A stretch of DNA of 64,000 nucleotides, taken from positions 62,001 to 126,000 of the forward strand of contig NZ_JAQZBC010000006.1 in the NCBI RefSeq assembly GCF_029239295.1. The letters run 5' to 3'. The notes under the pieces were generated by a model. It saw only the letters and a program-made list of their open reading frames with translations. It did not search any database and was not told the DNA's origin. This DNA is from Sphingomonas sp. Lineage in GTDB: Bacteria; Pseudomonadota; Alphaproteobacteria; Sphingomonadales; Sphingomonadaceae. Below, one piece after another: positions 18,188 through 27,461 of this stretch (position 1 is its first letter; each line of letters opens with the position of its first letter). A program made the position numbers and the translations under genes.

Positions 18188-21100
18188 AGATCGTCACCGA
18201 CACCGGCCCCATTGAGCTGGGCACCACCGAGACGACGCCGCGCATCGGGATCGTCGATTATAGCAAGCGGGTCACCGACGACTTCGGCGTGACGACGGTG
18301 GTCGAGCGCGGCTTCTCGCGCCGGTTGTCGGTGCGCATGGCGTTGCCGTTCGGCGACGTCGACGCGCTGCAGCGCCGGCTTGCCGATCTGAGGGCAGCGC
18401 GGGTGCGCTGGGTGGCTGACGACCGCTTCAGCTGGCTGAGCGCCGACGGCTATTACAAGGATTTCGAGCTGGATCTCGCCGTCCCGCCGATCAGCTATTG
18501 CACGCTAACGGTGGAAGGCCTGGCCGAGACTGAAGTCGTGGCGGATCCCGGCGGAGATCCGGCGCCGGAAGGAGAGGCATCGACCTTCCAGCTCCTTCAG
18601 CCGACCGGCATCACCGATGCCGTCCTGGTCAGCAGCAGCGTGCCCGAGGATCCGGCGCCGGCGTGGTCGGCCGACACGACCTATCCCGCCGGCGCAATCG
18701 TTGCGCGGGCGCACCGCCGCCACGAGAGCCTGATCGCCGACAACAAGGGTAACGATCCGGCCGCGAACGGCCCGGCTTGGCTCGACATCGGCCCGACCAA
18801 TCGCTGGGCGATGTTCGACGACGCGCTCGGTACCGAGACGAGCGCGGCCGGCGTGATCGTCGTGCAGCTAGATGCCGGGGCTGCGACCGGTCTCGCGCTC
18901 CTCGACGTGCGCGGTGCAACGGTGCGGGTGCAGGCGCCAGGCTATGACCGCACGCAGCAGGTCGGCGCCGGCGCGATCACCTTCCTCGATCTGCCGGGCC
19001 TCGCCGGCACGATCACGGTGACGATCGCCGGCGCCGGCAATGTCGCTGTCGGCACGCTCCTGGTCGGCCAGATTGTTGGCCTTGGCATCACCGAGGCCGC
19101 GCCCTCTGCCGGGATCACCGACTTCAGCCGCAAGGAGGTCGACGATTTTGGCGAAGTGACGATCGTTCAGCGCGCCTGGGCGAAGAAGATGGCGGCTCGC
19201 GCGCTGATCCGATCCGATGCGGTCGACGTGGTCGCCAACCGGATTGCAGCCGTTCGCGCGCGACCGGCGCTTTGGATCGGACAGACCGGCATGGACAGCC
19301 TGACGCTGTTCGGCTTCTTCAAGGACTTCTCGATCGAGGTGGGCGACAGCCTCAGCAAGCTGTCGCTGTCGATCGAGGGTCTGAGCAAGGCGACCAAACC
19401 GAAGCCGCTCGGCGCCGGCGTGAATTGGGAAGACATCGCCGATCCCACCGGTACCAAGCCGGCGAACAATGCTGACGTCACCGGCGAGAACACCGCGAAG
19501 GATACTGAAGCCGTCGGCGGGATGCCGGCGACGGAGGTGATTGCCCAGCTCGACCGCATCGAGCCGATCGAGGCGCAGTTCGGGCCGATCAAGTCGGACA
19601 TCAGCGCGCTGAAGGATGTGCGGCTGGAGCATGACGACGCGCTGGCGCAGCTGGCCGACGTCACCGCCGACCAGGGCGCCGCGCAGCGGCAGATCACGCG
19701 CGACGTCGGTCGCATCGATGAGGCGGTGCTGCGCGCGCTGATGGAAAGCGCTCGTACGCGCGACGTGCTGCGTGATGCCGGCATCGTCGTGGACCCTGCG
19801 ACCGGACAGGTCCGGATCTACGCGATCGACCAGCTGCGCGATCGCACCTCGACGGCCGAGATCGCCATCGATGCGGTCAAGGGTGTCGTGTCGACCAAGG
19901 CATCGGTCAACCAGGTGCAGGAGCTGATCGCTCAGGCGGTGCTCGATCCGTCGCAGGTTGCCGAGCTGGAGCCGATCATCGCCCGGCTGACGTCGGCCGA
20001 GAGCGAGATCGACGGCCTGAACGCCGCGGTCGCGCTGAAGGCGTCGCTGGTCGAGGTGACCGCGATCGGTGGCCGCACGTCGGACGTTGAGCAGACGCTC
20101 GACGCGCTCGCCGGCGAGATGTCGAGCAAGGCGAGCACGACAATCGTCGATCAGCTCGGCATCCGGCTCGGCTCAGCCGAACAGATGCTGTCCGCGCTGC
20201 CGGATGTGTCGGGCTATTCAGTCACCGTGCGCCAGGCGCGCGTCGCGGCGGACGATGCGGCCGAGGCGGCGCTGCGCGGCATGCTCGCCGGCGACGTGGC
20301 GAGCCGGTACCAGCTGTCGCAGATCGCCGAGGCGCGGCAGGAGCTGACCACCAAGCTGGTCGACGGCTTCAGCGCCGAGGCGATCGCGCGCACCGCGCTA
20401 ACCGTCCAGATCGGGCAGATCCGCGCATCGGTGCTGTCGGAGGCGCAGGCCAGCGTCACGCGCGACAGCCTGTTGACCCAGCGTGTCGATGCTCAGGGCG
20501 GCGCGCTGGACAACCAGGCGGCGGCGATCGGGCGGCTTGATCGCGTATCGCTAGACAATGCTGGTGGCATTGCCTCAGCGCAGATGACGATCCGGCAGCA
20601 GATCAGCGCATCGGACAGCAGTGACGAGGCGCTGCTGCGCGCGCTGGTCGCCGGCGACCAGGCCGGCCGCGCCCGCATCGGGCAGGCGGTGCAAATCCAG
20701 ACCGAGTTTACGACCACGCTGGTCGAAAACGAGAGGGCGGCAGCGGTCGCGCGCCAGTCGCTGCTCGCACGGATGAACGCGGCCGATGCGGCGATCGTCA
20801 CTACGGCGAAGGTAGCCGCTGATGCGAACGCGGCAACGGCGGAGCGGGTTAACGCGCTCGAAGTGGTGTTCAACGATGCGGCGAGCGGACTGCCAGCCAC
20901 CAGGGCGCGCATCAACGCGCTGGAAGAAGCGACGGCGGAGCGCGATGCCGCCTTTGGCCGGCGCCTCGACCTGATCGAAGGGTCGATCGAGGATCCGGAG
21001 ACCGGACTGGTGGCGATCCACGCCACCGTGGCGCAGGATCGTCAGGCCAGCGTCACGCGCGACGATGCCAACGCGCGCGACATCCAACAGGTGTCGGCAC

Positions 21101-22053
21101 AGGTGAACGACCCGGCGACTGGCTTGCCAGCGACGCGCGCGGTTGTTGCTGCGGTCGACGAGGCCAGTGCCACGCGCGACGAGGCGATCGGCCGGCTAGT
21201 TCAGCAGATCCAGGCGGTTATCGATGGCGTCGGCAGCGTTGGCTTGCAGCAGGCTTTCACCGCTGTCGTGAACCGGCTGGGGCTGATCGAAGGTAAGTAC
21301 ACTCTCGCGATCGACAGCGACGGCAGCCTCAACGGCATCGAGCTGATCGGCTCCACCAGCGGCCCCGGTTCCTTGAACCTGATCAACACCGATCTTCGAA
21401 TGGGCACCGGCCGAGTGATCATGAACACCGGCACGGTGATGCGGGTGGAGGGTATTGGCTTCGGTAAGTACGGCGACTTGGTCAGCTGGTTCGGCCCCAC
21501 CATGGCGATTTCCGAGTGCACGAAGGCCAACGCCACCAGCTACGAGGGGATGGACAACAGCGCCTATTTCGGCGGTTCCTTGTCGGCCGGCGTGCTGAAG
21601 AACGCGGTCACCTCGTCGCTGACCACCGCCAACGCTTCGCTCGAGCTTGGCCCGTTCGGCACCACCGGCAAGCCGAAGAGCATCGTCGCCAGCTACAGCT
21701 ACAGCCTGCGCCGGCGGGTCAACGCGCCAGGCGGCACGATCACCGGCACGCCGAGCGCCACGCTGAAGCTGGAGCGGCGCCGCGGTGCCGACGGACCTTG
21801 GGTCGAGCTGCAGACCGGCACGATCACCGGAGAGACCAGCTACGCCGCACCGGAAGGTGTCACGCCTGGCCTCGGCACACAGACGATGTCGGGCGCGATC
21901 ACCATCACGGACAATTCGGAGGGTGCGCAGGACTTCTCCTACCGCCTGACGCTCGTGTCGCGGACGCTTGCCACCTTCAACTTCACGTCCCCCAACGACG
22001 GGCCGGCCGGTGAGCCGATCCAGAGCCTCTCGCTCGTCTCCGTCGAACAATAA
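18184..22053 (+). CDS. Phage tail tip / fibre-like protein with internal repeats
   Basis: 1289 aa, ATGA overlap with tape measure; duplicated N-terminal modules and coiled-coil repeats. Confidence 0.75.
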   Translation: MKIVTDTGPIELGTTETTPRIGIVDYSKRVTDDFGVTTVVERGFSRRLSVRMALPFGDVDALQRRLADLRAARVRWVADDRFSWLSADGYYKDFELDLAVPPISYCTLTVEGLAETEVVADPGGDPAPEGEASTFQLLQPTGITDAVLVSSSVPEDPAPAWSADTTYPAGAIVARAHRRHESLIADNKGNDPAANGPAWLDIGPTNRWAMFDDALGTETSAAGVIVVQLDAGAATGLALLDVRGATVRVQAPGYDRTQQVGAGAITFLDLPGLAGTITVTIAGAGNVAVGTLLVGQIVGLGITEAAPSAGITDFSRKEVDDFGEVTIVQRAWAKKMAARALIRSDAVDVVANRIAAVRARPALWIGQTGMDSLTLFGFFKDFSIEVGDSLSKLSLSIEGLSKATKPKPLGAGVNWEDIADPTGTKPANNADVTGENTAKDTEAVGGMPATEVIAQLDRIEPIEAQFGPIKSDISALKDVRLEHDDALAQLADVTADQGAAQRQITRDVGRIDEAVLRALMESARTRDVLRDAGIVVDPATGQVRIYAIDQLRDRTSTAEIAIDAVKGVVSTKASVNQVQELIAQAVLDPSQVAELEPIIARLTSAESEIDGLNAAVALKASLVEVTAIGGRTSDVEQTLDALAGEMSSKASTTIVDQLGIRLGSAEQMLSALPDVSGYSVTVRQARVAADDAAEAALRGMLAGDVASRYQLSQIAEARQELTTKLVDGFSAEAIARTALTVQIGQIRASVLSEAQASVTRDSLLTQRVDAQGGALDNQAAAIGRLDRVSLDNAGGIASAQMTIRQQISASDSSDEALLRALVAGDQAGRARIGQAVQIQTEFTTTLVENERAAAVARQSLLARMNAADAAIVTTAKVAADANAATAERVNALEVVFNDAASGLPATRARINALEEATAERDAAFGRRLDLIEGSIEDPETGLVAIHATVAQDRQASVTRDDANARDIQQVSAQVNDPATGLPATRAVVAAVDEASATRDEAIGRLVQQIQAVIDGVGSVGLQQAFTAVVNRLGLIEGKYTLAIDSDGSLNGIELIGSTSGPGSLNLINTDLRMGTGRVIMNTGTVMRVEGIGFGKYGDLVSWFGPTMAISECTKANATSYEGMDNSAYFGGSLSAGVLKNAVTSSLTTANASLELGPFGTTGKPKSIVASYSYSLRRRVNAPGGTITGTPSATLKLERRRGADGPWVELQTGTITGETSYAAPEGVTPGLGTQTMSGAITITDNSEGAQDFSYRLTLVSRTLATFNFTSPNDGPAGEPIQSLSLVSVEQ
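20872..21222 (+). repeat. Three consecutive 117-bp (39-aa) in-frame repeats inside the tail protein gene
   Basis: NDAASGLPATRARINALEEATAERDAAFGRRLDLIEGSI / EDPETGLVAIHATVAQDRQASVTRDDANARDIQQVSAQV / NDPATGLPATRAVVAAVDEASATRDEAIGRLVQQIQAVI. Confidence 0.85.
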
Positions 22054-22064
22054 GGATCTCGCTT

Positions 22065-23588
22065 ATGCCTTGGTATCGCACCGGGACCGTCACGGTCACG
22101 AATGGCTCCGCGATCGTCACCGGCGCTGGCACCGACTTCGTCGGCAATGTCAGCATCGGCGAGGGTTTCGTCGCGCCGGATCGCGGCGTCTATGAGGTCG
22201 CGCAGGTCATCTCGGCCACGCAACTCCAACTTGCCACGGCCTATCAGGGCGCCACGGCCGGTGGCCAAGGCTTCAGCATGCTGCCGACGCAAAGCCAGAT
22301 GCGCGACCTGGCGATCGGAGCGGCGCAGCTGCTCAATACGTTCGGCGCGGTCCGCGACGGGATTGGGCAGGGCCTCATTGCTGATGGTTCGCCTGCTGCT
22401 CCGGGCCTGCGCTTTGCGGCGGATCAGGACACCGGGCTGGTTCGCACTTCCGCAAATCGCCTCGCTTTGGTCACCGGTGGCCAGGTGCGGCTCGAGCTAT
22501 CGTCAGATGCTCAAACCACCTTTTACTCCAGCTATATCGTCTCCGGCGGTTCAGGTGCTCGGCCCCCAATCGGCCTGGTGGGAAGCGAGAACGGTCAGAA
22601 CGCCTTCATCTTCGGCGGGCAGGGCTTGGTCCAAGGTGAAGGTGCGCCGGACAATGGACCGACAATCTACGCCTACTTCACGAACCCGATCCGCTTCTAC
22701 ACCTCTACGGGGGAGAGGATGCGGATCGACGGCATGGGCAACCTGCTGGTTGGCGTACTCAGTGGCACGTGTCACCGGATCAGCAAGTCGGTGGGCCTCG
22801 GCAATCCGATCCTGCAAATTCGGGACGAAGCACAGGGCGTCGCAGCCCTGGCGGTCCAGTCAGTTAACCAGGCGAATTACTCGTCGATGGGCGCTGGCCT
22901 GTTCGCCGGGGTCAACACGTCCACCGGCCGCACCATGAATGCCGGCGGCACGATCAATGCGGTTGGCGCCGATTATGCCGAATACATGCCGAAGGCTGCA
23001 GGCTGCGGTATTATCGCCAAGGGCGACGTTTGCGGCGTTGATCGCGTCGGCCGACTGACGAAGACCTGGGCGGACGCGGTCAGCTTCGTGATCAAGAGCA
23101 CGGATCCGTCGCTGGTCGGCGGCGACACTTGGGCCGCGCACCTGCGGCCGAAGCCCGAGCAACCCGGCGCCGAGCCGCAAGCGCCGGCCTTCCCGGCCGC
23201 GCCGACCGGCGAGGCGGACGAGGCATCGGTTGCTGCGTGGGTTGCAGCGCAAGCGGCTTATCCTGCGCTCCTCGCATCCTATCAGTCAGAGCATGCCGCC
23301 TGGCAGCAGGCCGTGGATGCGTATGCGGCGGATCTCGCCGCATGGCAGGATGAACTCGAGACCGCGCGTCAGTGCGTTGATCGCATCGCGTTCTGCGGCC
23401 AGGTGCCCTGCAACGTCACCGGCGAGTTCGACGCCGGTGACTACATCATCGCCGCGGCGAACGGCGCCGGGATCAAGGCGATCGCGGTGAAACCAGACGC
23501 GATCACGCTGCCGCAATACATGCGCCGGATCGGCAAGGTCTGGGCGATCCGCGACGGCCGCGCCTGGATCGACGTGCAGCACGGCTGA
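22065..23588 (+). CDS. Tail fibre/spike protein with Peptidase_G2-like C-terminal region
   Basis: 507 aa; GTVTVTNGSAIVTGAGTDFVGNVSIGEGF N-terminus; GADYAEYMPKA...GDVCGVDRVGRLTKTWADAVSFVIKSTDPSLVGGDTW. Confidence 0.7.
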   Translation: MPWYRTGTVTVTNGSAIVTGAGTDFVGNVSIGEGFVAPDRGVYEVAQVISATQLQLATAYQGATAGGQGFSMLPTQSQMRDLAIGAAQLLNTFGAVRDGIGQGLIADGSPAAPGLRFAADQDTGLVRTSANRLALVTGGQVRLELSSDAQTTFYSSYIVSGGSGARPPIGLVGSENGQNAFIFGGQGLVQGEGAPDNGPTIYAYFTNPIRFYTSTGERMRIDGMGNLLVGVLSGTCHRISKSVGLGNPILQIRDEAQGVAALAVQSVNQANYSSMGAGLFAGVNTSTGRTMNAGGTINAVGADYAEYMPKAAGCGIIAKGDVCGVDRVGRLTKTWADAVSFVIKSTDPSLVGGDTWAAHLRPKPEQPGAEPQAPAFPAAPTGEADEASVAAWVAAQAAYPALLASYQSEHAAWQQAVDAYAADLAAWQDELETARQCVDRIAFCGQVPCNVTGEFDAGDYIIAAANGAGIKAIAVKPDAITLPQYMRRIGKVWAIRDGRAWIDVQHG

Positions 23589-23608
23589 TCGACACCCCTT
23601 CTTCGGAG

Positions 23609-24151
23609 ATGCCGATGAGCGATCCAACAATCGCCGAACGGGCGTTCGCCAACATGGTGACCGCTACGAGGGCTCCGCCCAGCTTTGACGGGCAAGGCTG
23701 GCTCGTCGCGCTGAACCTCTTTGCGATGACGGCTGGCTTCTGCCTTACCGTCATGCTCGCGGGCAAGATCGTCCGGGACATGAGGCGCAACCGGTATCGG
23801 GATAAGCTTCGCGAGCCGGTGACCATATTGCGTCTGACCGTGCTGGCCTTCGCGTTTGCTGGCGTTCTGCGCTTCGGCGGTGAGGCTGCCGCACTGTGGG
23901 GCTGGAACCCTGCCGATCCTTCTGCGACGGCAGCGGCGACGCTGGCGAAGCGCCTGCTCGATCCGTTCGCAGCGGGGCTCGCCTGGCTTGGGTTCGGCCT
24001 GTTCGTGCTCGCCGAGCGCGGCATCATCGACCAGCTGCGCAAGCAGCCCTTTCCGATCAACATGTGGGCCAGCCTGGAGCAGCTCAAGCGCCCCGCGATC
24101 GTCGTGGCGCTTTGCTTCGTCGCTGCCGTTGGAGTGGTTAGCACGCGATGA
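23609..24151 (+). CDS. Phage membrane protein, unknown
   Basis: 180 aa with several hydrophobic segments, in the lysis region. Confidence 0.6.
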   Translation: MPMSDPTIAERAFANMVTATRAPPSFDGQGWLVALNLFAMTAGFCLTVMLAGKIVRDMRRNRYRDKLREPVTILRLTVLAFAFAGVLRFGGEAAALWGWNPADPSATAAATLAKRLLDPFAAGLAWLGFGLFVLAERGIIDQLRKQPFPINMWASLEQLKRPAIVVALCFVAAVGVVSTR

Positions 24152-24606
24152 TCATCGAGCGCGGGGCCGGTGCGGCCGCAACTGGTTTGCTCGCCGTGGG
24201 CGCAGCAACCGCAGCTCAGCCGGCAACGGCGAGCTTCTTCGGAATGCCCTTTGAGATCGCCACCGCCATCGCCGCAATGTTCGGCTGCATCGTGACGCGG
24301 GTCATCGTCGGCCAGTCCGACAAGGTGTCCCGCTGGCGGGTTCGCGTGCCGATCGACGTTCTATCGGGCGGCGTGACGTTCTTCCTCGTCGTTGCGACGC
24401 GACCCTCGCTGCTGACGGCGCTGGTGCTGGGCATCACCGTCGCCGCACTGGGCGCCTCGATCATCAAGATCGCGGAGGTGCGCGGCCGGAAGCTGATCGA
24501 CGCGCTGTTGCCTGGCGGCGTGGGTGACGACGATCACGAAGCCGGCATCGCCCGGGCGATGGATCAGCTCCACCGCATCCCCGATCCCGAGAAACACTCC
24601 GGCTGA
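24148..24606 (+). CDS. Holin-like / phage membrane protein
   Basis: 152 aa with TM-like segments; ATGA overlap upstream; precedes endolysin. Confidence 0.55.
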   Translation: MIIERGAGAAATGLLAVGAATAAQPATASFFGMPFEIATAIAAMFGCIVTRVIVGQSDKVSRWRVRVPIDVLSGGVTFFLVVATRPSLLTALVLGITVAALGASIIKIAEVRGRKLIDALLPGGVGDDDHEAGIARAMDQLHRIPDPEKHSG

Positions 24607-24734
24607 GGACGGCGCCTTACCCCGCCGTAGTGACACAGGTGGGCAAGGCGCCGCGGCGGCCGACGGGACGAAGCCCGCGGCCGCACACCCACGCCCTCCG
24701 CCATCCTGACACCCAACACAAGGAAAGAACGATC

Positions 24735-25244
24735 ATGGCATCCGAACCGGCGTGGCTGCTTGCCGCGCGGGCTAAGCTCGGCACGCGCGAAGCGCCGGGC
24801 AACGCCAACAATCCGACGATCATGGGATGGGCGAAGCGGCTCGGCACGAAGGTGCTGGGCGTCGCGTACAACGCCGATAGCGTGCCCTGGTGCGGTGTGT
24901 TCGTCGCCGCCTGCCTGGCAGAAGACGGGATCGAGGCTGCCCCGATCGCGGTGCGCGCAAAGGCATGGGCTACGTGGGGCCAGAACATTCGGCCTGAACG
25001 GGTCGCGCCGGGCGCTGTGCTGGTGTTCGAGCGGCCCGGCGGCGGGCACGTCGGCTTCTACGTCGGCGAGGATCAAGCCGCTTATCACGTGCTGGGCGGC
25101 AACCAGGGCGATCGCGTCTCGATCATGCGGATCGAGAAGGCCCGCTGCATTGCCCGGCGCTGGCCAGCGGGTCGGCCCGTGCTTGGCGGACCCAAAGCTA
25201 TGACGGCGACCGCCGGCATTCCTCTGTCGAGGAACGAGCGGTGA
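24735..25244 (+). CDS. Endolysin-like cell wall hydrolase (TIGR02594 / CHAP-like fold)
   Basis: WLLAARAKLGTREAPGNANNPTIMGWAKRL...VPWCGVFVAACL...GHVGFYVGED: catalytic Cys and His motifs. Confidence 0.85.
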   Translation: MASEPAWLLAARAKLGTREAPGNANNPTIMGWAKRLGTKVLGVAYNADSVPWCGVFVAACLAEDGIEAAPIAVRAKAWATWGQNIRPERVAPGAVLVFERPGGGHVGFYVGEDQAAYHVLGGNQGDRVSIMRIEKARCIARRWPAGRPVLGGPKAMTATAGIPLSRNER

Positions 25245-25597
25245 GGCCGCTGCCACGCTGGGCGATCCTTACCGCCGCTGTCGTTCTGCTGCTTCTGGCC
25301 GGCCTTGCGGTGAGCCGCTGCGCCGCCCCCTCACCTAAGCAGCAGGCCGCGCAAGCCGTCGATCTCGATCGGTCCGAGGCCGCTGCCGTCGGATTCAACC
25401 GCGGCATGATCGCCGAGCGCGCGGCCACTGCCAATCAGCTGGAGCACGATCACGCGTTCCGGAACAGCCAAGAGGAACTGATCGATGCGGCTCGCGAAGC
25501 GGACAATGGCTCTGGTGTCGGCCCTGCTACTGCCAGCGTGCTTGAGCGCATGCGCCAGCAACAAGCCGCGGGTCGTCGTGATGGTGCCGCCCGCTGA
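25241..25597 (+). CDS. i-spanin-like (Rz-type) protein
   Basis: 118 aa, N-terminal signal-anchor WAILTAAVVLLLLAGLAV followed by periplasmic helix. Confidence 0.65.
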   Translation: MRPLPRWAILTAAVVLLLLAGLAVSRCAAPSPKQQAAQAVDLDRSEAAAVGFNRGMIAERAATANQLEHDHAFRNSQEELIDAAREADNGSGVGPATASVLERMRQQQAAGRRDGAAR

Positions 25598-25751
25598 GCG
25601 GCTGACGTGCGCGCCAGAACCGGCAGTGCCGCCAGTGATCAGCGATCGGAGTACTGCCGATTATATCGTGTCGCTGGCTGGCGCGGGGGCGGACTGCCGA
25701 TCGGCCGTTCGGTGGTTGCGCGATTGGGCCGCTCGCGTAGGAAAGCAGTAG
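25485..25751 (+). CDS. o-spanin-like (Rz1-type) lipoprotein, out-of-frame overlap with the i-spanin
   Basis: 88 aa with lipoprotein signal MALVSALLLPACLSACAS and Pro-containing mature part. Confidence 0.65.
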   Translation: MRLAKRTMALVSALLLPACLSACASNKPRVVVMVPPAERLTCAPEPAVPPVISDRSTADYIVSLAGAGADCRSAVRWLRDWAARVGKQ

Positions 25752-26215
25752 TTTTTGCGAGCTCGTTTGGGTCACGCCGAGTCTTTGGCGCAACGAGCCG
25801 ATATCGTGCCCGGCTGCCCTGGTTCAGGATGAGGTGAGGCGGTGCGTCGGTAGGTGTGAGGGAACCCACCAGCCTGCCCCGCATTGTGCACGCGCTTAGT
25901 GTTGAAGCGTAATCAATGTATCCTGAACTCGTCTATTTTGATGGGGCGCATTTTGCCCACATCGTGACCCGCGAAGAACACCTGAGGCTCAAACGCAGAT
26001 CTACGTCTAGCCGGCAGTCGCGCGCCTCGAGCCGTCCCCCGTTCGTGCTCGCCGCGGCGTGACCCGCTAGGTCATGAAGATAGTAGCCGCAGCAGTCCAA
26101 TCGACGCTGGCAGACTGGTATTCGACAAGCGGGACCCCATCTCCCATGCACGCTATTCGTCTTGTCCGGGCCCACCGGATAGCCAGCACTTCTCTCGACC
26201 CGAGAGAGACCGATC

Positions 26216-26740
26216 ATGCCTACCATCATCTCTTCGTTTCAGCGCGATGCCGAGGCGAGCGCTCTGGCGAGCTCGACGTCGAACGATCCCGCTCAGCTGA
26301 TGGCTCATCGCGACCTTCAACATGACTATGAGGATCAGGCAAAGATCGCGGTGTCGGTCTCCAAAGAGACTGCCCGAACGGCGGCCGTGAGGTTGTTCAG
26401 CAAGGGGATCGCGCTCCTTTTTTCCCGTCAGATCCTCGCACGTCCCGCTGATGAGCCCCCCAATTCCTCCAGCCCATACATTAGTGTCGGGGATGAGAGC
26501 CGCGCGGATTGGGCGGGCGAGGAAAGGTACATTCTGGGACGAGAAGAGCTGTCGAAATTCAATGCTCTGCACGCGAAGTCCGCGTCAGCGAGGCACGCCC
26601 ATGGAGCCCTGGCGCTGGCGTATGGCCGAGCGCTTGAAGAGGGGGCATTCCCCGGTGTCCGAGCAGATCCGCGCGACCCTCGGCAGCGCTCAAGCTCCGC
26701 ACTGGACGGCTGGGAGAACGAGGGCGGCAGCAACAGGTGA
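26216..26740 (+). CDS. Hypothetical protein
   Basis: 174-aa ORF, no recognised motif; weak support. Confidence 0.3.
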   Translation: MPTIISSFQRDAEASALASSTSNDPAQLMAHRDLQHDYEDQAKIAVSVSKETARTAAVRLFSKGIALLFSRQILARPADEPPNSSSPYISVGDESRADWAGEERYILGREELSKFNALHAKSASARHAHGALALAYGRALEEGAFPGVRADPRDPRQRSSSALDGWENEGGSNR

Positions 26741-26852
26741 AGCGCCAGCGGCAGATGCCGTCGTCCCAGCTTTCTTCCATGTCGTGCTCCCTGTGAGAGG
26801 GTAACGTATGCGGAGCGTGGCATGTAGGAAGCGCGGCGGTTGGTAAAAAAAA

Positions 26853-26887
26853 TGCCCGGCGGCATTCAGCTAGAAGCTCGCCGGGCA
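26853..26887 (-). terminator. Rho-independent terminator (minus-strand transcription)
   Basis: 9-bp stem TGCCCGGCG(26853-26861)/CGCCGGGCA(26879-26887) next to an A8 run at 26845-26852, i.e. a U8 tract on the minus transcript. Confidence 0.75.
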
Positions 26888-27066
26888 GTCTCTTCGCGCT
26901 CGCCCCCAGGGGGAGGGAGCTGCATCTGAGATCACAGACCTGCCAGCTTGGCGCACCTGAGGAGAACTACGTAGGCCCTTGGGAGCGCTCGCCCATAACC
27001 CACACCGCGACAGCCAATGCCACCAGCATCCCTAAGAACCCGATCAGGAAGCGGCGGTCGAGATCC

Positions 27067-27204
27067 TCAATGCAGCATCATGCTGCGGCGCTCCGCCTCG
27101 GCAACGATCGCGTCGGCCTCGGGATCGCCGGGCTGCATGGTCGTGCGGAGATAGGCGGCTTCAAGCTCTTCGTCGGTGAGGCTGGCGAGTATGTCGGCGT
27201 CCAT
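27067..27204 (-). CDS. Small protein (45 aa), unknown
   Basis: Read from minus strand: MDADILASLTDEELEAAYLRTTMQPGDPEADAIVAEAERRSMMLH*; below the ORF-track length cut-off; lies upstream of the minus-strand terminator. Confidence 0.55.
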   Translation of the reverse strand: MDADILASLTDEELEAAYLRTTMQPGDPEADAIVAEAERRSMMLH

Positions 27205-27302
27205 CTTTTCTATCCTCTACCGATCATGAAGCGGAGTCGAGGGCCTCATTGGTGCCGATCTGGTCGGGCGGACGTTTGCATTCAAACAGCAAGGTATTTC
27301 CC

Positions 27303-27461
27303 GTGGATCAACGCACCACCATCGCTTACATCCTGATGGCCGTCATGGCAGCGGGCATCACGGCCGTCATATGGTATGCTCGCCAGAACAACGCACGCCG
27401 ACGTGCATCCCGCATTCGCTCAGCTGATCTTCAGCGCCATAGCGCCAGAGTCAAAGAATAG
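27303..27461 (+). CDS. Small single-TM membrane protein
   Basis: GTG-start ORF VDQRTTIAYILMAVMAAGITAVIWYARQNNARRRASRIRSADLQRHSARVKE. Confidence 0.4.
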   Translation: MDQRTTIAYILMAVMAAGITAVIWYARQNNARRRASRIRSADLQRHSARVKE

